Source: Prevotella sp. CAG:485 (GTDB lineage: Bacteria; Bacteroidota; Bacteroidia; Bacteroidales; Muribaculaceae). Taken from it: 24,401 nucleotides of DNA. Under the pieces are notes generated by a model that saw only the letters and a program-made list of their open reading frames with translations, was not told the DNA's origin and ran no database searches. Made by a program: the position numbers and the translations under genes. Below are positions 13,127-22,600 of this stretch, piece after piece (position 1 is the first letter of the stretch; each line of letters starts with the position of its first letter). The DNA is taken from contig FR897815.1 of the NCBI GenBank assembly GCA_000437495.1, positions 1-24,401 of the forward strand, read 5' to 3'.

Positions 13127-16100
13127 GCCTTTGGAGCGCCAACCAACTCTAAACCGGGTCTAAGAACCACTCCCTGCGATTTGCGGCCGTTGATGGCTAT
13201 GGCTAACGGCTCGTCAAAACGCACCATCCGCAGCGTCTCGCTCTCGTAGGCTGCCGGTGTCTCATCGAGCAGCTGCTGGTCGATGAAGCCCTCGCCGCGT
13301 TGCGCGTCGACGGTGAAATACCCCACTCCATAGCTTGTCAGGTTCTGGAAGAAATGGGTGCCTTGCGACGGCTCTATGCGGTATCCCGGCAGCGCCGTTT
13401 CCACAATCAGCCTCGCACCGGCAATCTGCGGCCACCTCACCGGCACGCCCAGAGCCGGGTCAGAGCTGCCCCAGCGTCCGGGTCCGATGAGGATGTAAGG
13501 CTCACCGGCCTCCGTTAGCTCTTTGTTCAGCTTCTCCAGTTCCAGCGCCGTGGCCGGATTGCGCAGCGAGTCGAAATTCTCGGGCCGCACATACACCACC
13601 GTGCGCACCCCGTCGGTGATGCCGTGGCCTAACGCCGAGCCCGACCGCAGCAACAGCTCGCTGTCGGGCATACGGGTCCAGGAATCGTCGAGCATCTCTT
13701 TCACATCCACTATGGGGCGGATTTGCAGCCAGAAGATATCCCCTTTATGCTCCTCGCTCATGGCCTTGGGGTTGAGCATCACGGCAAACTCAATCTCCAC
13801 CGGCCTGCCCATGGCCTTCTGCCCCATATCGAGCATCAGGCGCACCGACTCGGCCAACGGGAAGACGCCGTGGCGCAGTATGTTGGCAAAGGTAACCACC
13901 TTACGTCCCGGACCGGCATCCGTGTCGCGCAACACGCCGTCGTTGGCGTCATACGTCGACAGGGTGAAGCGCAGCGCCCCGGTCTTGGCGGCGTCGCTAA
14001 CGGCCACAGACCGTATGTTGAAGCCGTCGTCGGTCTTGAAGGCTTTGCTCTGTTCGGGGTCATCGGGCAGTGCGTAGAGCATGGTCTGAGTGTCGCGCAA
14101 GGCGGTCTGCAGCGTTGAGGTCTGAATGGCATTCCCCGGAGCAGCCGGCGAGAAACGGAGCGCTCTGCCGCCGTCGACGATATATTTGCCCAGTCCCACA
14201 GCCACCTCAGCAACGCCGTCGGCAGCTTTCTCCGCTCCAGCCGGATAATAGTTGATTGACCGTCCAACGCCCGAGAAGGTGGGGTAGTAAAAGCCGTCGT
14301 GGGTCTCCCCCACCACTTCCTGCAGAATCACGGCCATCTTCTCCTGGTCGATGAGGTTGCGAGTGGCGTTCATATAAGCCTTGCTGTCGGCGAAGAACAC
14401 GGAGGCATACACGCCTTTCACGGCCTCTTCCACCAGGCGCATGGTGTCGGCCGGGTCGGGGCAGCGCGGCACCATATATGTGGAATAGACGCCTGCAAAG
14501 GGCTGGTAATGCGAGTCTTCGAGCAGCGACGAAGAACGGATGGCCAGCGGCCTGTCCATCACTTTGAGCAGCGCCTGCAGGTCGGCCTTCACCTCCTGCG
14601 GCAGCTCGGCCTGCAGAAAGGCCTCCAAAATCTCCTCGTCGGGCGCGTCAGACAGGGCTTTGGCATACAGTCCGTTGCTCTCCATGAACTCGTCGAAGAC
14701 ATCAGTGCAAAGCACCACAGTGCGCGGAATGGCTATCTGCACCCCGGCCGGGAAATCGCCCGCCGGACGGTGTTTGATGAAGGTGTCGATGAAGGCCAGA
14801 CCGCGCCCTTTGCCGCCCATGGAGCCTTGTCCTATGCGCGCAAAGTTGGAATAGCGGTCAAAGCGGTCGCGCTTGTAGATGGCCACCACACCCCGGTTTT
14901 TCATGCGCCGGTAAGCCACAATGGCGTCGAAGATGAGCTGACGCACCGCCGGTGTCTCGTCCATGGAGGTGAAATTGCGCTTCTCTATGGCGTCGGCAAT
15001 GGGAAAGAGGGCGCGCGAGTTGAGCCAGCGGCTCACGGCGTTGGTGGAACAGAGCCTGAAGAGGGCTTCGGCGGGTATGTTGAAGATGTTTTTCTGCAGC
15101 TCGGCAAGATTGCGGATACGCATTATCTCCATCTGCGTGGCCGGGTCGTAGACAATGAAATCGCCGAAGCCGAAATTGCGGCGCAGAGCATCGCGCAAAT
15201 CCTGCGGCATTGTCTTGCTCTCTTTGTCAATGAACATGGCACCTAAGGCGGCCGCCGGTGCCCGGTTCACATTCTCCGTACTGTCTATGATAAGGGGCAT
15301 GTAGGGATGCTCGGCGCGTATGTTGCGCGCCAGCTGCAGACCGGCGTCCTGGCACATCTGTCCGTTGAGCGGATAACGCACATCGGTGATTACGCCAAGC
15401 ATATTCTTGCCGTAGCGGTAGAAGATTTGGCGGGCGGCGTCATAATCGCGAGCGAAGAGCACCTTTGGGCGGCCGCGCATGCGCAGCATCCGTTCGTGGT
15501 CGTTGAGGGCCTCCTCGCTGAAATTGCGGCTCTGGGTAAGCAGATAGCGGTAGAGGAGCGGCAGCATGGCCGAATAGAAGCGTGTGGTGTCTTCCACCAT
15601 CATTATGCACTTCACGCCCACCTGCAGAATGTCGTTGGCGGCGTTGAGGCGGTCTTCTATCAGCTTGATGATGGCCAGGATGAGGTCTACGTTGCCGAGC
15701 CACGAGAACACGAAATCCACGCAGCTGAGGTCTTCGTTGGCCAGGCGGCGACTCACCTGGCGTGCAAAGGGCAGCAAAAGCACCGTAGGTATGCCGGGGT
15801 GCTGAAGCCGCAGCTGTGCCGTTTCCTGCAGCGTGGCGCCTATCTCCACTCCCGGCATCACTATAATAAGGTCAGGCCGCACATAGCGCATTCGCTCGCG
15901 GGCCTGACGGAAATCCGTTACCTTGATAAAGCGGGGGGCGCCGCTCAGGTTCAGGTCGGTATATTCTTTGTAAATCTGCTCTTCCACGCGCCCGTCTTCC
16001 TCCAGCATAAAGGTGTCGTAGGGCGAGGCTATGAGCAGCACATTGTGCACGCGCCGCTGCATAAGATTCTGAAACGCTGTTTCGTGCAGCGTCATCGGTT

Positions 16101-16128
16101 GCGGGCGCGAGGGGTCGTAATCCTTCAT
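13123..16128 (-). CDS. PEP/pyruvate-binding (PPDK N-terminal) domain protein with receiver-like N-terminal modules
   Basis: This large cytoplasmic protein has 1001 aa. The N-terminal ~300 residues look like two response-regulator-like alpha/beta modules (about 28-160 and 170-300; the second starts CIMMVEDTTRFYS). From about 425 comes the nucleotide-binding ATP-grasp domain of PEP synthase and pyruvate phosphate dikinase: GQGSMGGKGRGLAF (433-446), VQIAIPRTVVL and LAIRSSSLLEDS, then PFAGVYST (528-550). The phosphohistidine swivel domain and the PEP-binding barrel of true PEP synthases are absent, so it cannot perform their full reaction alone. It may be an ATP-dependent phosphotransfer or sensory protein. 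It is coupled to the coiled-coil gene by a 4-nt overlap and sits 110 nt after the uroporphyrinogen-III synthase gene. The domain call is firm; the role is unknown. Confidence 0.9.
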   Translation of the reverse strand: MKDYDPSRPQPMTLHETAFQNLMQRRVHNVLLIASPYDTFMLEEDGRVEEQIYKEYTDLNLSGAPRFIKVTDFRQARERMRYVRPDLIIVMPGVEIGATLQETAQLRLQHPGIPTVLLLPFARQVSRRLANEDLSCVDFVFSWLGNVDLILAIIKLIEDRLNAANDILQVGVKCIMMVEDTTRFYSAMLPLLYRYLLTQSRNFSEEALNDHERMLRMRGRPKVLFARDYDAARQIFYRYGKNMLGVITDVRYPLNGQMCQDAGLQLARNIRAEHPYMPLIIDSTENVNRAPAAALGAMFIDKESKTMPQDLRDALRRNFGFGDFIVYDPATQMEIMRIRNLAELQKNIFNIPAEALFRLCSTNAVSRWLNSRALFPIADAIEKRNFTSMDETPAVRQLIFDAIVAYRRMKNRGVVAIYKRDRFDRYSNFARIGQGSMGGKGRGLAFIDTFIKHRPAGDFPAGVQIAIPRTVVLCTDVFDEFMESNGLYAKALSDAPDEEILEAFLQAELPQEVKADLQALLKVMDRPLAIRSSSLLEDSHYQPFAGVYSTYMVPRCPDPADTMRLVEEAVKGVYASVFFADSKAYMNATRNLIDQEKMAVILQEVVGETHDGFYYPTFSGVGRSINYYPAGAEKAADGVAEVAVGLGKYIVDGGRALRFSPAAPGNAIQTSTLQTALRDTQTMLYALPDDPEQSKAFKTDDGFNIRSVAVSDAAKTGALRFTLSTYDANDGVLRDTDAGPGRKVVTFANILRHGVFPLAESVRLMLDMGQKAMGRPVEIEFAVMLNPKAMSEEHKGDIFWLQIRPIVDVKEMLDDSWTRMPDSELLLRSGSALGHGITDGVRTVVYVRPENFDSLRNPATALELEKLNKELTEAGEPYILIGPGRWGSSDPALGVPVRWPQIAGARLIVETALPGYRIEPSQGTHFFQNLTSYGVGYFTVDAQRGEGFIDQQLLDETPAAYESETLRMVRFDEPLAIAINGRKSQGVVLRPGLELVGAPKA

Positions 16129-16238
16129 AGCAAAGAGGATAAAAAATAAAAACTGCGTCAGCCCCTTTCCGGGCCGACCTTATGGCCTTGTTCCCTGAAA
16201 ACGCGGCGGCTGCGGGACTTGCGGTGCGCCGGTTGCTG

Positions 16239-17000
16239 TCAGTCTTTCTTCGCCAGATATTCGTCGAGAGCCGACGTCATGGAGGGGGCGGTGGCGCTCG
16301 GCGCTGCCAGGTCCACTGTCAGACCTACTGCCTCGGCTGCGTCGCAGGTATGTTTGCCGTAGCAGCCTATGCGGATGCCGTTTTTCTTCTGATCGAAGTC
16401 GGGGAAGTTCTTCAGCAGCGAGTCTATGCCCGCCGGCGAAAAGAACACCAGCATATTGTAGTCGAGATGCTCGTCGGGTCCGAAGTCATTGCTCACCGTG
16501 CGATACATTACCACCTTGGTGTAGTCAATGCCGGCCTGGTCCAGCACGTCGGTGTCGTGATTGTCCATGCGGTGAATATCGCTCACCGGCAGAAGGAATT
16601 TCTCCTTCTTGTTCTTTATTATGGCGGCCATCAGCTGCGGGTCGTTGAGTTTGCCCGACGTGCCGAAGAAGATTTTGCGCTTTCTGTAGACTATATATTT
16701 CTGCAGATAGAGAGCCAGCGATTCCGACGTGCAGAAATATTTGGTGTTGGTGGATATAGGCACCCTGGTCTCCTCACACAGACGGAAGTAATTGTCAACG
16801 GCGGTGCGCGCTGTCAGTATCACGGCGGTGTAGTCGGCCAGATTCACTTTGTTCTGCCTGAACTCCTTTGCTGTGAGACCCTCTACTTTTATAAACGGGC
16901 GGAAGAACACCTCCACGCCATGACGCGCCGCTATATCGAAATAGGGAGACTTGCCTGATGCCGGCTCAGGCTGGGAAATCAATATTTTCTTTACTTTCAT
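16239..17000 (-). CDS. hemD: Uroporphyrinogen-III synthase family protein (HemD)
   Basis: This 253-aa protein has the two-lobed HemD layout: an opening KKILISQPEPASGKSPYFDIAARHG, first-lobe end VILTARTAVDNYF, hinge and second lobe through VVMYRTVSNDF, and then VFFSPAGIDSLLKNF with a closing IGCYGKHTCDAAEAVGL. HemD cyclises hydroxymethylbilane to uroporphyrinogen III on the way to heme, siroheme and corrinoids. I chose the ATG at 17000; an upstream TTG at 17015 is less likely. It follows the DUF4271 gene by 27 nt, a pairing I recall as common in Bacteroidetes. No other tetrapyrrole gene is in the window, so whether it still serves heme synthesis here is open. Confidence 0.88.
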   Translation of the reverse strand: MKVKKILISQPEPASGKSPYFDIAARHGVEVFFRPFIKVEGLTAKEFRQNKVNLADYTAVILTARTAVDNYFRLCEETRVPISTNTKYFCTSESLALYLQKYIVYRKRKIFFGTSGKLNDPQLMAAIIKNKKEKFLLPVSDIHRMDNHDTDVLDQAGIDYTKVVMYRTVSNDFGPDEHLDYNMLVFFSPAGIDSLLKNFPDFDQKKNGIRIGCYGKHTCDAAEAVGLTVDLAAPSATAPSMTSALDEYLAKKD

Positions 17001-17027
17001 CAACTTTACTACCAAATGGAAACCACT

Positions 17028-17951
17028 TTATCCCATCACGGCCAATAATTGTTTAACCCCAATGTAGACCAGCACCAATGGAACGATTTCCAGACTGCAA
17101 AGGTAATAAAAAAAGAGCATAATGGAGGAAAATCCGTGCAAGAAAATTCTTGCTCCCTTGAAAATGAACAGCATTTTGGCCACTAAGAAGACTCCTGCGG
17201 CCACCCATGCCACCTCCGGGGCTATGGGCGGGTCCACTACGGCGGCCAATGCAAGGGGTAAAAGCAAAATGCTAAGGAGACCCTGGGCGGCCGTGTGTCC
17301 GCGCACCCACAGGTGCATGGTGTCGGAATCGCTGAAAATCCAGCCGGTTACGCAGTAGGCAACCCATATAAACAGGCCATAGAGCAACGTTACGCCCATG
17401 GTAGCCAAAGCTGCGGGCAGCTCGGGCTGGGTGCCTGCCGTCAGAGCCAGGTAGAGAAGCAGTCCGCCGCTCAGCAGCGCCACCACGTTGAGCAGCAGCA
17501 GGAAGGAGCTTTCGCGCACGGTGTCGTCGAACACGTTGTGCCTCCGGCGCGTGTTAGTGGTCTCGCGCAGCAGCGAGGCGATGAACTTCGATGAGTTGCG
17601 GAACTTCAGGCCTATGGCCACCATGAGTATCAGCAGACCTATCATCAGCCACGAATCGCCGAAGCCTATAGCGTTGTCGCGCGGTTCCTGGCGGAAGAGG
17701 GGTTCGGCGCGGTCAAACACCATTGCCTCATGCACGTTCAGGGCCTTCAGGGAATCCGCGCGTGCCAGGGAGTCGGCCAATGTCACGCTGTCGGCAGGCA
17801 AATGCGCTGTCTGCCCGGAAGCCTGTGCAGCAACCTGTTTAGCCGCCGGACGAGCCGCTTGCCGGGTTACGTGCTTCGGCGCCTGACGAGCTGACTGATG
17901 CGCTGACTGATGCGCTGACTGATGAGACGTGTGTAGGGTGTCTGCGGACAT
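17028..17951 (-). CDS. DUF4271 multi-pass membrane protein
   Basis: This 307-aa inner-membrane protein has a long soluble N-terminus (about 1-95) and then about six membrane helices, among them WLMIGLLILMVAIGL and a closing helix IVPLVLVYIGVKQLLAVMG. The arginine-rich loop LLRETTNTRRRHNVFDDTVRE between helices 1 and 2 is typical of DUF4271. The N-terminus contains a short tandem peptide repeat (HQSA). Its start is 15 nt after the epimerase stop and its stop 27 nt before hemD, so it lies inside an operon. The function of DUF4271 is unknown; the link with hemD is a genomic-context observation. Confidence 0.87.
   Translation of the reverse strand: MSADTLHTSHQSAHQSAHQSARQAPKHVTRQAARPAAKQVAAQASGQTAHLPADSVTLADSLARADSLKALNVHEAMVFDRAEPLFRQEPRDNAIGFGDSWLMIGLLILMVAIGLKFRNSSKFIASLLRETTNTRRRHNVFDDTVRESSFLLLLNVVALLSGGLLLYLALTAGTQPELPAALATMGVTLLYGLFIWVAYCVTGWIFSDSDTMHLWVRGHTAAQGLLSILLLPLALAAVVDPPIAPEVAWVAAGVFLVAKMLFIFKGARIFLHGFSSIMLFFYYLCSLEIVPLVLVYIGVKQLLAVMG
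17891..17926. repeat. 12-bp tandem repeat encoding HQSA units
   Basis: Three consecutive 12-mers, CTGACTGATGCG twice and CTGACTGATGAG once, lie at the 5' end of the DUF4271 gene and encode the SAHQ/HQSA repeat. Copy number could vary without shifting the frame. Confidence 0.8.
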
Positions 17952-17966
17952 TGTATCGATTTGGTA

Positions 17967-18986
17967 TCACTTTTTCAGCCATCCGGCCTGTCGGCACCAT
18001 TCCACGGTCTGCCGCAGTCCCTGTTCCAGCGATGTCGGCGCAGTGAAGCCGAAATCGCGTTGTGCCGCCGTGGTGTCCACGCGCCAGTTGCGCTGTCGCA
18101 TGATGTTATATTTGTCGCTGTTGAGCGTGGAAGGCTTGCCGCGTGCTGCACCGATTTTTTGCGCTATGGCGCTTACTATCTTCACGCCCCACAGCGGTAC
18201 GGTGATGCTGCAAACGTGTTTCTTGCCCAACGCGCCGGCGGCCATGCGCCGATACTCTTTCTGTGTGTAGCAGCGCTCTTCGCTAAGCAGATATGTGCTG
18301 TTGGCGGGGGCTTTAAGCAGGGCTTCCAAAGCGGCCTGAGCCAAGTCGGGACCGTAGATGAAGGTGAGCAGCTGACGCCGGTAGCCGGCTCCGAAGCTGA
18401 AGCCTTTCTGCAGGCTCTCAAGCATCAGGAAGTAGTCGTGGTCGCGGGGTCCGTAGATGCCGGTGGGGCGGAAGATGATATACGGAACTCCGCTCATAAT
18501 CACTTCCATCTCGGCCTTCAGCTTCGACGCGCCGTAACGGGTGTCGGGAATGGCCGGGCTCTCTTCGGTGAAGGGGGCATATCCTTTCTCGTCGCCTTTG
18601 CCAAGCACCGACAGCGAGCTCATATACAGAAATCTTTCGGGCACTTTGTCGACGGCTTTCAGGGCTTCGAGGAAGGAGCGCAGATACTGGTAGTTGATGC
18701 GGTTGAAATCCTCGAAACGGAGGGCTTTGGTGGCGCCAAGGTTGTAGATGATATAATCCCAGCCCCCTTCCGGACTGTTTTGCCGCAGTGTGTCGGCAAG
18801 TGTGTCGGGGTTGTCGAAGTCGAACACGGCAAAGCGCAGGCGCTCGTCGCGCAGATACTTCCTCGAGGTCGACTGCCGCACACCGGCCGTTACCTCCCAG
18901 CCGCGTTGCAGGGCTGCCTCGGCAAAATGGCTGCCCATGAATCCGCCGGCGCCCACAATCAGGACTTTCTTCTTCATATCATTCAT
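17967..18986 (-). CDS. NAD(P)-dependent epimerase/dehydratase (extended SDR)
   Basis: This 339-aa extended short-chain dehydrogenase has the nucleotide-binding motif GAGGFMG at 12-18, catalytic serine in YMSSLSV (about 123-124) and the YxxxK pair Y151/K155 in YGASK. FRPTGIYGPRD follows, as in nucleotide-sugar epimerases and 3-beta-hydroxysteroid-dehydrogenase-like members. The substrate cannot be set from sequence; a sugar nucleotide is likely. The start is the ATG at 18986, though the methionine three codons later would do equally well. It lies 43 nt after the deacetylase and 15 nt before DUF4271 on the same strand, consistent with an envelope-glycan operon. Confidence 0.92.
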   Translation of the reverse strand: MNDMKKKVLIVGAGGFMGSHFAEAALQRGWEVTAGVRQSTSRKYLRDERLRFAVFDFDNPDTLADTLRQNSPEGGWDYIIYNLGATKALRFEDFNRINYQYLRSFLEALKAVDKVPERFLYMSSLSVLGKGDEKGYAPFTEESPAIPDTRYGASKLKAEMEVIMSGVPYIIFRPTGIYGPRDHDYFLMLESLQKGFSFGAGYRRQLLTFIYGPDLAQAALEALLKAPANSTYLLSEERCYTQKEYRRMAAGALGKKHVCSITVPLWGVKIVSAIAQKIGAARGKPSTLNSDKYNIMRQRNWRVDTTAAQRDFGFTAPTSLEQGLRQTVEWCRQAGWLKK

Positions 18987-19029
18987 AATACATCATCTCG
19001 CCTCTTTCACTCGTTCAGGAAGGCTCTTC

Positions 19030-19686
19030 TCAGCCCCTCTCACCCCCTTTGGCGTGCTGAAGGCTATCGAGTCTGCCAAAGGTATAACCGTGGCTCAGAA
19101 GCCATTCTATGGCCTCGGGAAGCACCTTCAGCACACGCGGCTCGGCCTTCAGCGAGTCATGAAACACTATTATGGCTCCCGGTCGGGCATAGCGCCGCAC
19201 GTTCTGCATCACCTGCTCGGCCGTTAGGCGCCGCGAATAGTCGCGCGTCACCAGGTCATACATCACCGGGGTGAAGACCTTGCGCATGGCGCGGGCCTGT
19301 CGCGGACGCATCCATCCGTGTGGCGGACGGAACAGTGGACTGCCGATGAGTTTGTGGGCCTCCATGATGTCGCGCAGATAACGCTTGGTGGTTACGTGCG
19401 CTCCCTGCAGATGATGGAAGGTGTGGTTACCAACGGCATGGCCGCGCCGCCGCACTTCCTCCAACAGCTCGGGATGTCGCCGCACGTTGTCGCCAACCAT
19501 GAAGAAGGTGGCGTGCACGCCGTAACGGTCGAGGATGTCGAGCACCTTGGGCGTTACCTCCGGCACGGGGCCGTCGTCAAAGGTCAGATAAACCTCGCGC
19601 GGCGCGCTCCTTTTCCCTTTGGGCACCCGGAAGAGTGCTGTGGGGAAAAGGAGACGGAATATGCCGGGAGGGCGTTCTATCAGCAT
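19030..19686 (-). CDS. Polysaccharide deacetylase (NodB homology, CE4)
   Basis: This 218-aa enzyme of carbohydrate esterase family 4 removes N- or O-acetyl groups from polymers such as peptidoglycan or other glycans. The NodB motifs are complete: TFDDGP (35-40, catalytic base and metal aspartates D37/D38), HAVGNHTFHH (83-92, metal histidines H88 and H92), RPPHG (120-124), TRDYS (147-151) and FHD (175-177, H176). There is no classical signal peptide; the N-terminus has a short hydrophobic stretch (about 10-19), so its location is uncertain. Its ATG is only 3 nt after the DUF2723 stop codon, so the two are probably co-translated. Confidence 0.93.
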   Translation of the reverse strand: MLIERPPGIFRLLFPTALFRVPKGKRSAPREVYLTFDDGPVPEVTPKVLDILDRYGVHATFFMVGDNVRRHPELLEEVRRRGHAVGNHTFHHLQGAHVTTKRYLRDIMEAHKLIGSPLFRPPHGWMRPRQARAMRKVFTPVMYDLVTRDYSRRLTAEQVMQNVRRYARPGAIIVFHDSLKAEPRVLKVLPEAIEWLLSHGYTFGRLDSLQHAKGGERG

Positions 19687-19689
19687 AGT

Positions 19690-22600
19690 TTAGATGCCGC
19701 GCGAACGCTTATATTGCATATAGAGGCGTTTCTGACGCTCCAGGTCAATATATTTCATCGAGGGTGCCTCCTGCAGGTCCTGAGGCGTGGCACCTACCAC
19801 TGCGGGGTCTTCCACCAGCTGATAGAAGATGGTGTCGAGCTCGCGCAGCTCCTGAGGCTGGGCGGCATACTCGGCAGGCGACAGGTCTTTCAGCCCTTTT
19901 ATGCGCGAGGCGTTAGCCTCAATCTGCATGGCGCCTTCGCTCATGTCGGGGTTCTCCAGGGTGGCACGCACCTGCTCATAGTTCTCGCGCAGCTGTTCCT
20001 CGTTGAGGCCGGCTACCACAGGATTCTGCTGTTTCAGTTCGTTGTAATTGCCGCCAAGCTGCTCAAAGAGTTCCACCATGCCCCAGTAGCGATGGGGTAT
20101 CTGGGTCGATTCTATAGTCAGGGAAACGTTGCCGAAGTTGAGGCGAATGTTCTGCTCGTAAGCCACATACTGTGCGTAGGTCAGCACCATGCTGCGAGCC
20201 AGTTCCAGGCCGCGCTGAGCCAGCTGCTTGTCGCCGGTGGCCTTGCTCAGGTCCAGATAGAGGCGAGCCATGTCGGGTGCTATCTGCATGCCGTAGGGGC
20301 GCACGCGGTCCGACTGTTTGTCGGTGATGAGGTTCAGCAGCGTGGCCGATTTGCCGTACAGCTCTTTGGCTTTGGCGCTGTTGCCGCTTTCCTGCGCGGC
20401 TTTGCCCTCGCGATAATACTGGCGGGCGCCGAGCAGCATATATGTGCGCATGGTGGTAATCATGCGACCGGCGGTCTCGTCGAAATAGGGTATGCGGCCC
20501 GTGCTGTCGGCTCCGCCCCAGCGGAACTTGCCGGTAACGTTGTTGAAGAAGCGGTCGGCGCGCACGGTGTTGCCGCTGTTGCTCCAAGGCACAAGCTGCA
20601 GCATCAGGCCCGTGGAGCTCTGATACTTGTCAAGGCTCATGTAATAATCATCGCCCACCGTCGAGCACCAGTAGATAGGACGCTGCCAGCCTGTGGCGGC
20701 ATTGGCGGCGATGATGTCGAGCATCAGCACATCGCTCTGCAGCAACGCGCCTCGCGACTGATATGCCGGGGTATGCGACAGGTCGATGTAGATGTCTTCT
20801 ATCTTGGCGGTGTCGGCCGGCGACACATAACCCTGTTTCACCATAGCCTCGCGGTTTACGGGAATATAGACCACCGAAGTGGGTATGGTGGGATAGCCGT
20901 AGTCTTTGCGGCCGTAACCCTCGTATGCCTGCTTCAGGGCTTTGGTAAGCTCCATAGGCTTGGTCTCCCGGGTGTTGACAAGGAGTATCTCGAGGTTGTC
21001 GTAGGCTATGTCGCTCTGCTTGGCTATCATGGGCACGGGTGCCGACTCGTAAGCCTGCATGAAGAGCTGGTTGGCATACCAGTCGGAAGAGAGGTACGAG
21101 AGGTTGATGATGCGCACGTCGGGGCGCACTCCCTCTACCTCCTGGGCATACCACAGCGGGAATGTGTCGTTGTCGCCGTTGCAGAAGATGATGGCGTTCG
21201 GCTCGGTGCTTTCCAGATAGTTGATGGCGTAATCGCGCGCTGCATAGCGGCCCGAACGGTCGTGGTCATCCCACGTCTGACTCACCATCTGCAGCGGCAC
21301 GCAGATGCCCAACAGGGCAGCCACCACGCCGCACCACAGTGAAACGGTGCTTCGTGCCGGTTCGTCGGCCTGAGCGGCGGTTGCCGTCTTGCCGTTCTTC
21401 TTGCGGCCCATATATCCGGCGCCCCAGAGCATCAGCTGCCACAGTGCCGCCACGCCCATGCCAATCCAGATGGCGTAGGCGTAGAAGCTGCCGGCAAAGG
21501 CGTAGTCTCGCTCGCGAGGCTGATAAGGGGGCTGGTTGAGATAGAGGATGATGGCTATGCCGGTCATGAAGAAGAGGAAGAACACCACCCAGAACTGCTC
21601 TATGCCGCGTTTGCCGGAGAAGGCTTCCCACAGCAGACCGATAAGGCCGAGAAGCAGCGGCAGCATGTAGAATACGTTATGGCCTTTGTTGTTCTTGCCA
21701 AGGTCATCGGGCAGCAGGCTCTGGTCGCCCAGACGCGTGTTGTCTATGAACGGTATGCCCGAAATCCAGTTGCCCGCATCGTGCTCGCCGCCCAGATTCA
21801 TCACGTCGTTCTGGCGACCGGCAAAGTTCCACATGAAGTAGCGCATATACATGTGGTTGAGCTGATAGCGCATGAAATATTCCAGGTTGTTGTACTGGGT
21901 GGGTCGGAACGCCGTCTTGGCCGGGAAGGAGTAGATGTTGTCGCCCACAGGCACCGGCTGGCCGTTCAGATCCAGCTCCGGCACTTCGTCGCCGTTGGGG
22001 TCAATGGCGTGAATCTCAACAGTGTTGTTGTAATCCTCCTTCGACTCTTTTATCGAGGGCGCCCATACCTCGTAGCCGCGCTGATGGCTCGGCATGGAGG
22101 AATACATGCGCGGGAAGAACATGCAAAGCTCCGGATTATATACGGGCTTGAAGGTGTGCTTCTTCACAATGTAACCGGCGCCTCCGCGCTCAGCTATCTT
22201 GTTGTTTGCTGCCTTATCACTCTCGTTGAGCGACGCGGCGGCGGGGGCTGCAGCACCCTCAACGGCTTTGCCTATCACAGCGTCGCCGTAGTCCGTAACC
22301 TGCGAATACTGTGGCTGCATCACCGTGGCGCCGCCGTAGTTCATGGAGTTCACACCGTTGTCTTTTTTCTGATACTCAGCCGTGTAAGCCGGTCCGTAGA
22401 GCAGCGGTGTCTCGCCGTATTGCTCGCGACTCAGATAAGAGGCCAGGTCGAAGACGTTGTCGGGCGAGTTCTGATTCATGGGGGTGTCGGCCGACGAGCG
22501 GATAAGTATCAGCGCATAGGAGGAATAACCCACAAATATCACGGCTATGGACCATGCAATGACGTTGAGCACGCGTACGGGCAAGCCGCGGCGGAACACG

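Noticed and set aside
16129..16238. Terminator or promoter in the gap between hemD and the PEP-binding protein gene
   Set aside because: I saw only short, unconvincing stems and no TAnnTTTG match, so no feature is called.
19318..21342. Long plus-strand open frame of 674 codons opposite the DUF2723 and deacetylase genes
   Set aside because: It lies antisense to two genes with clear family motifs, has low-complexity His/Val/Gly-rich translation typical of antisense frames in GC-rich DNA, and has no promoter or recognisable domain.
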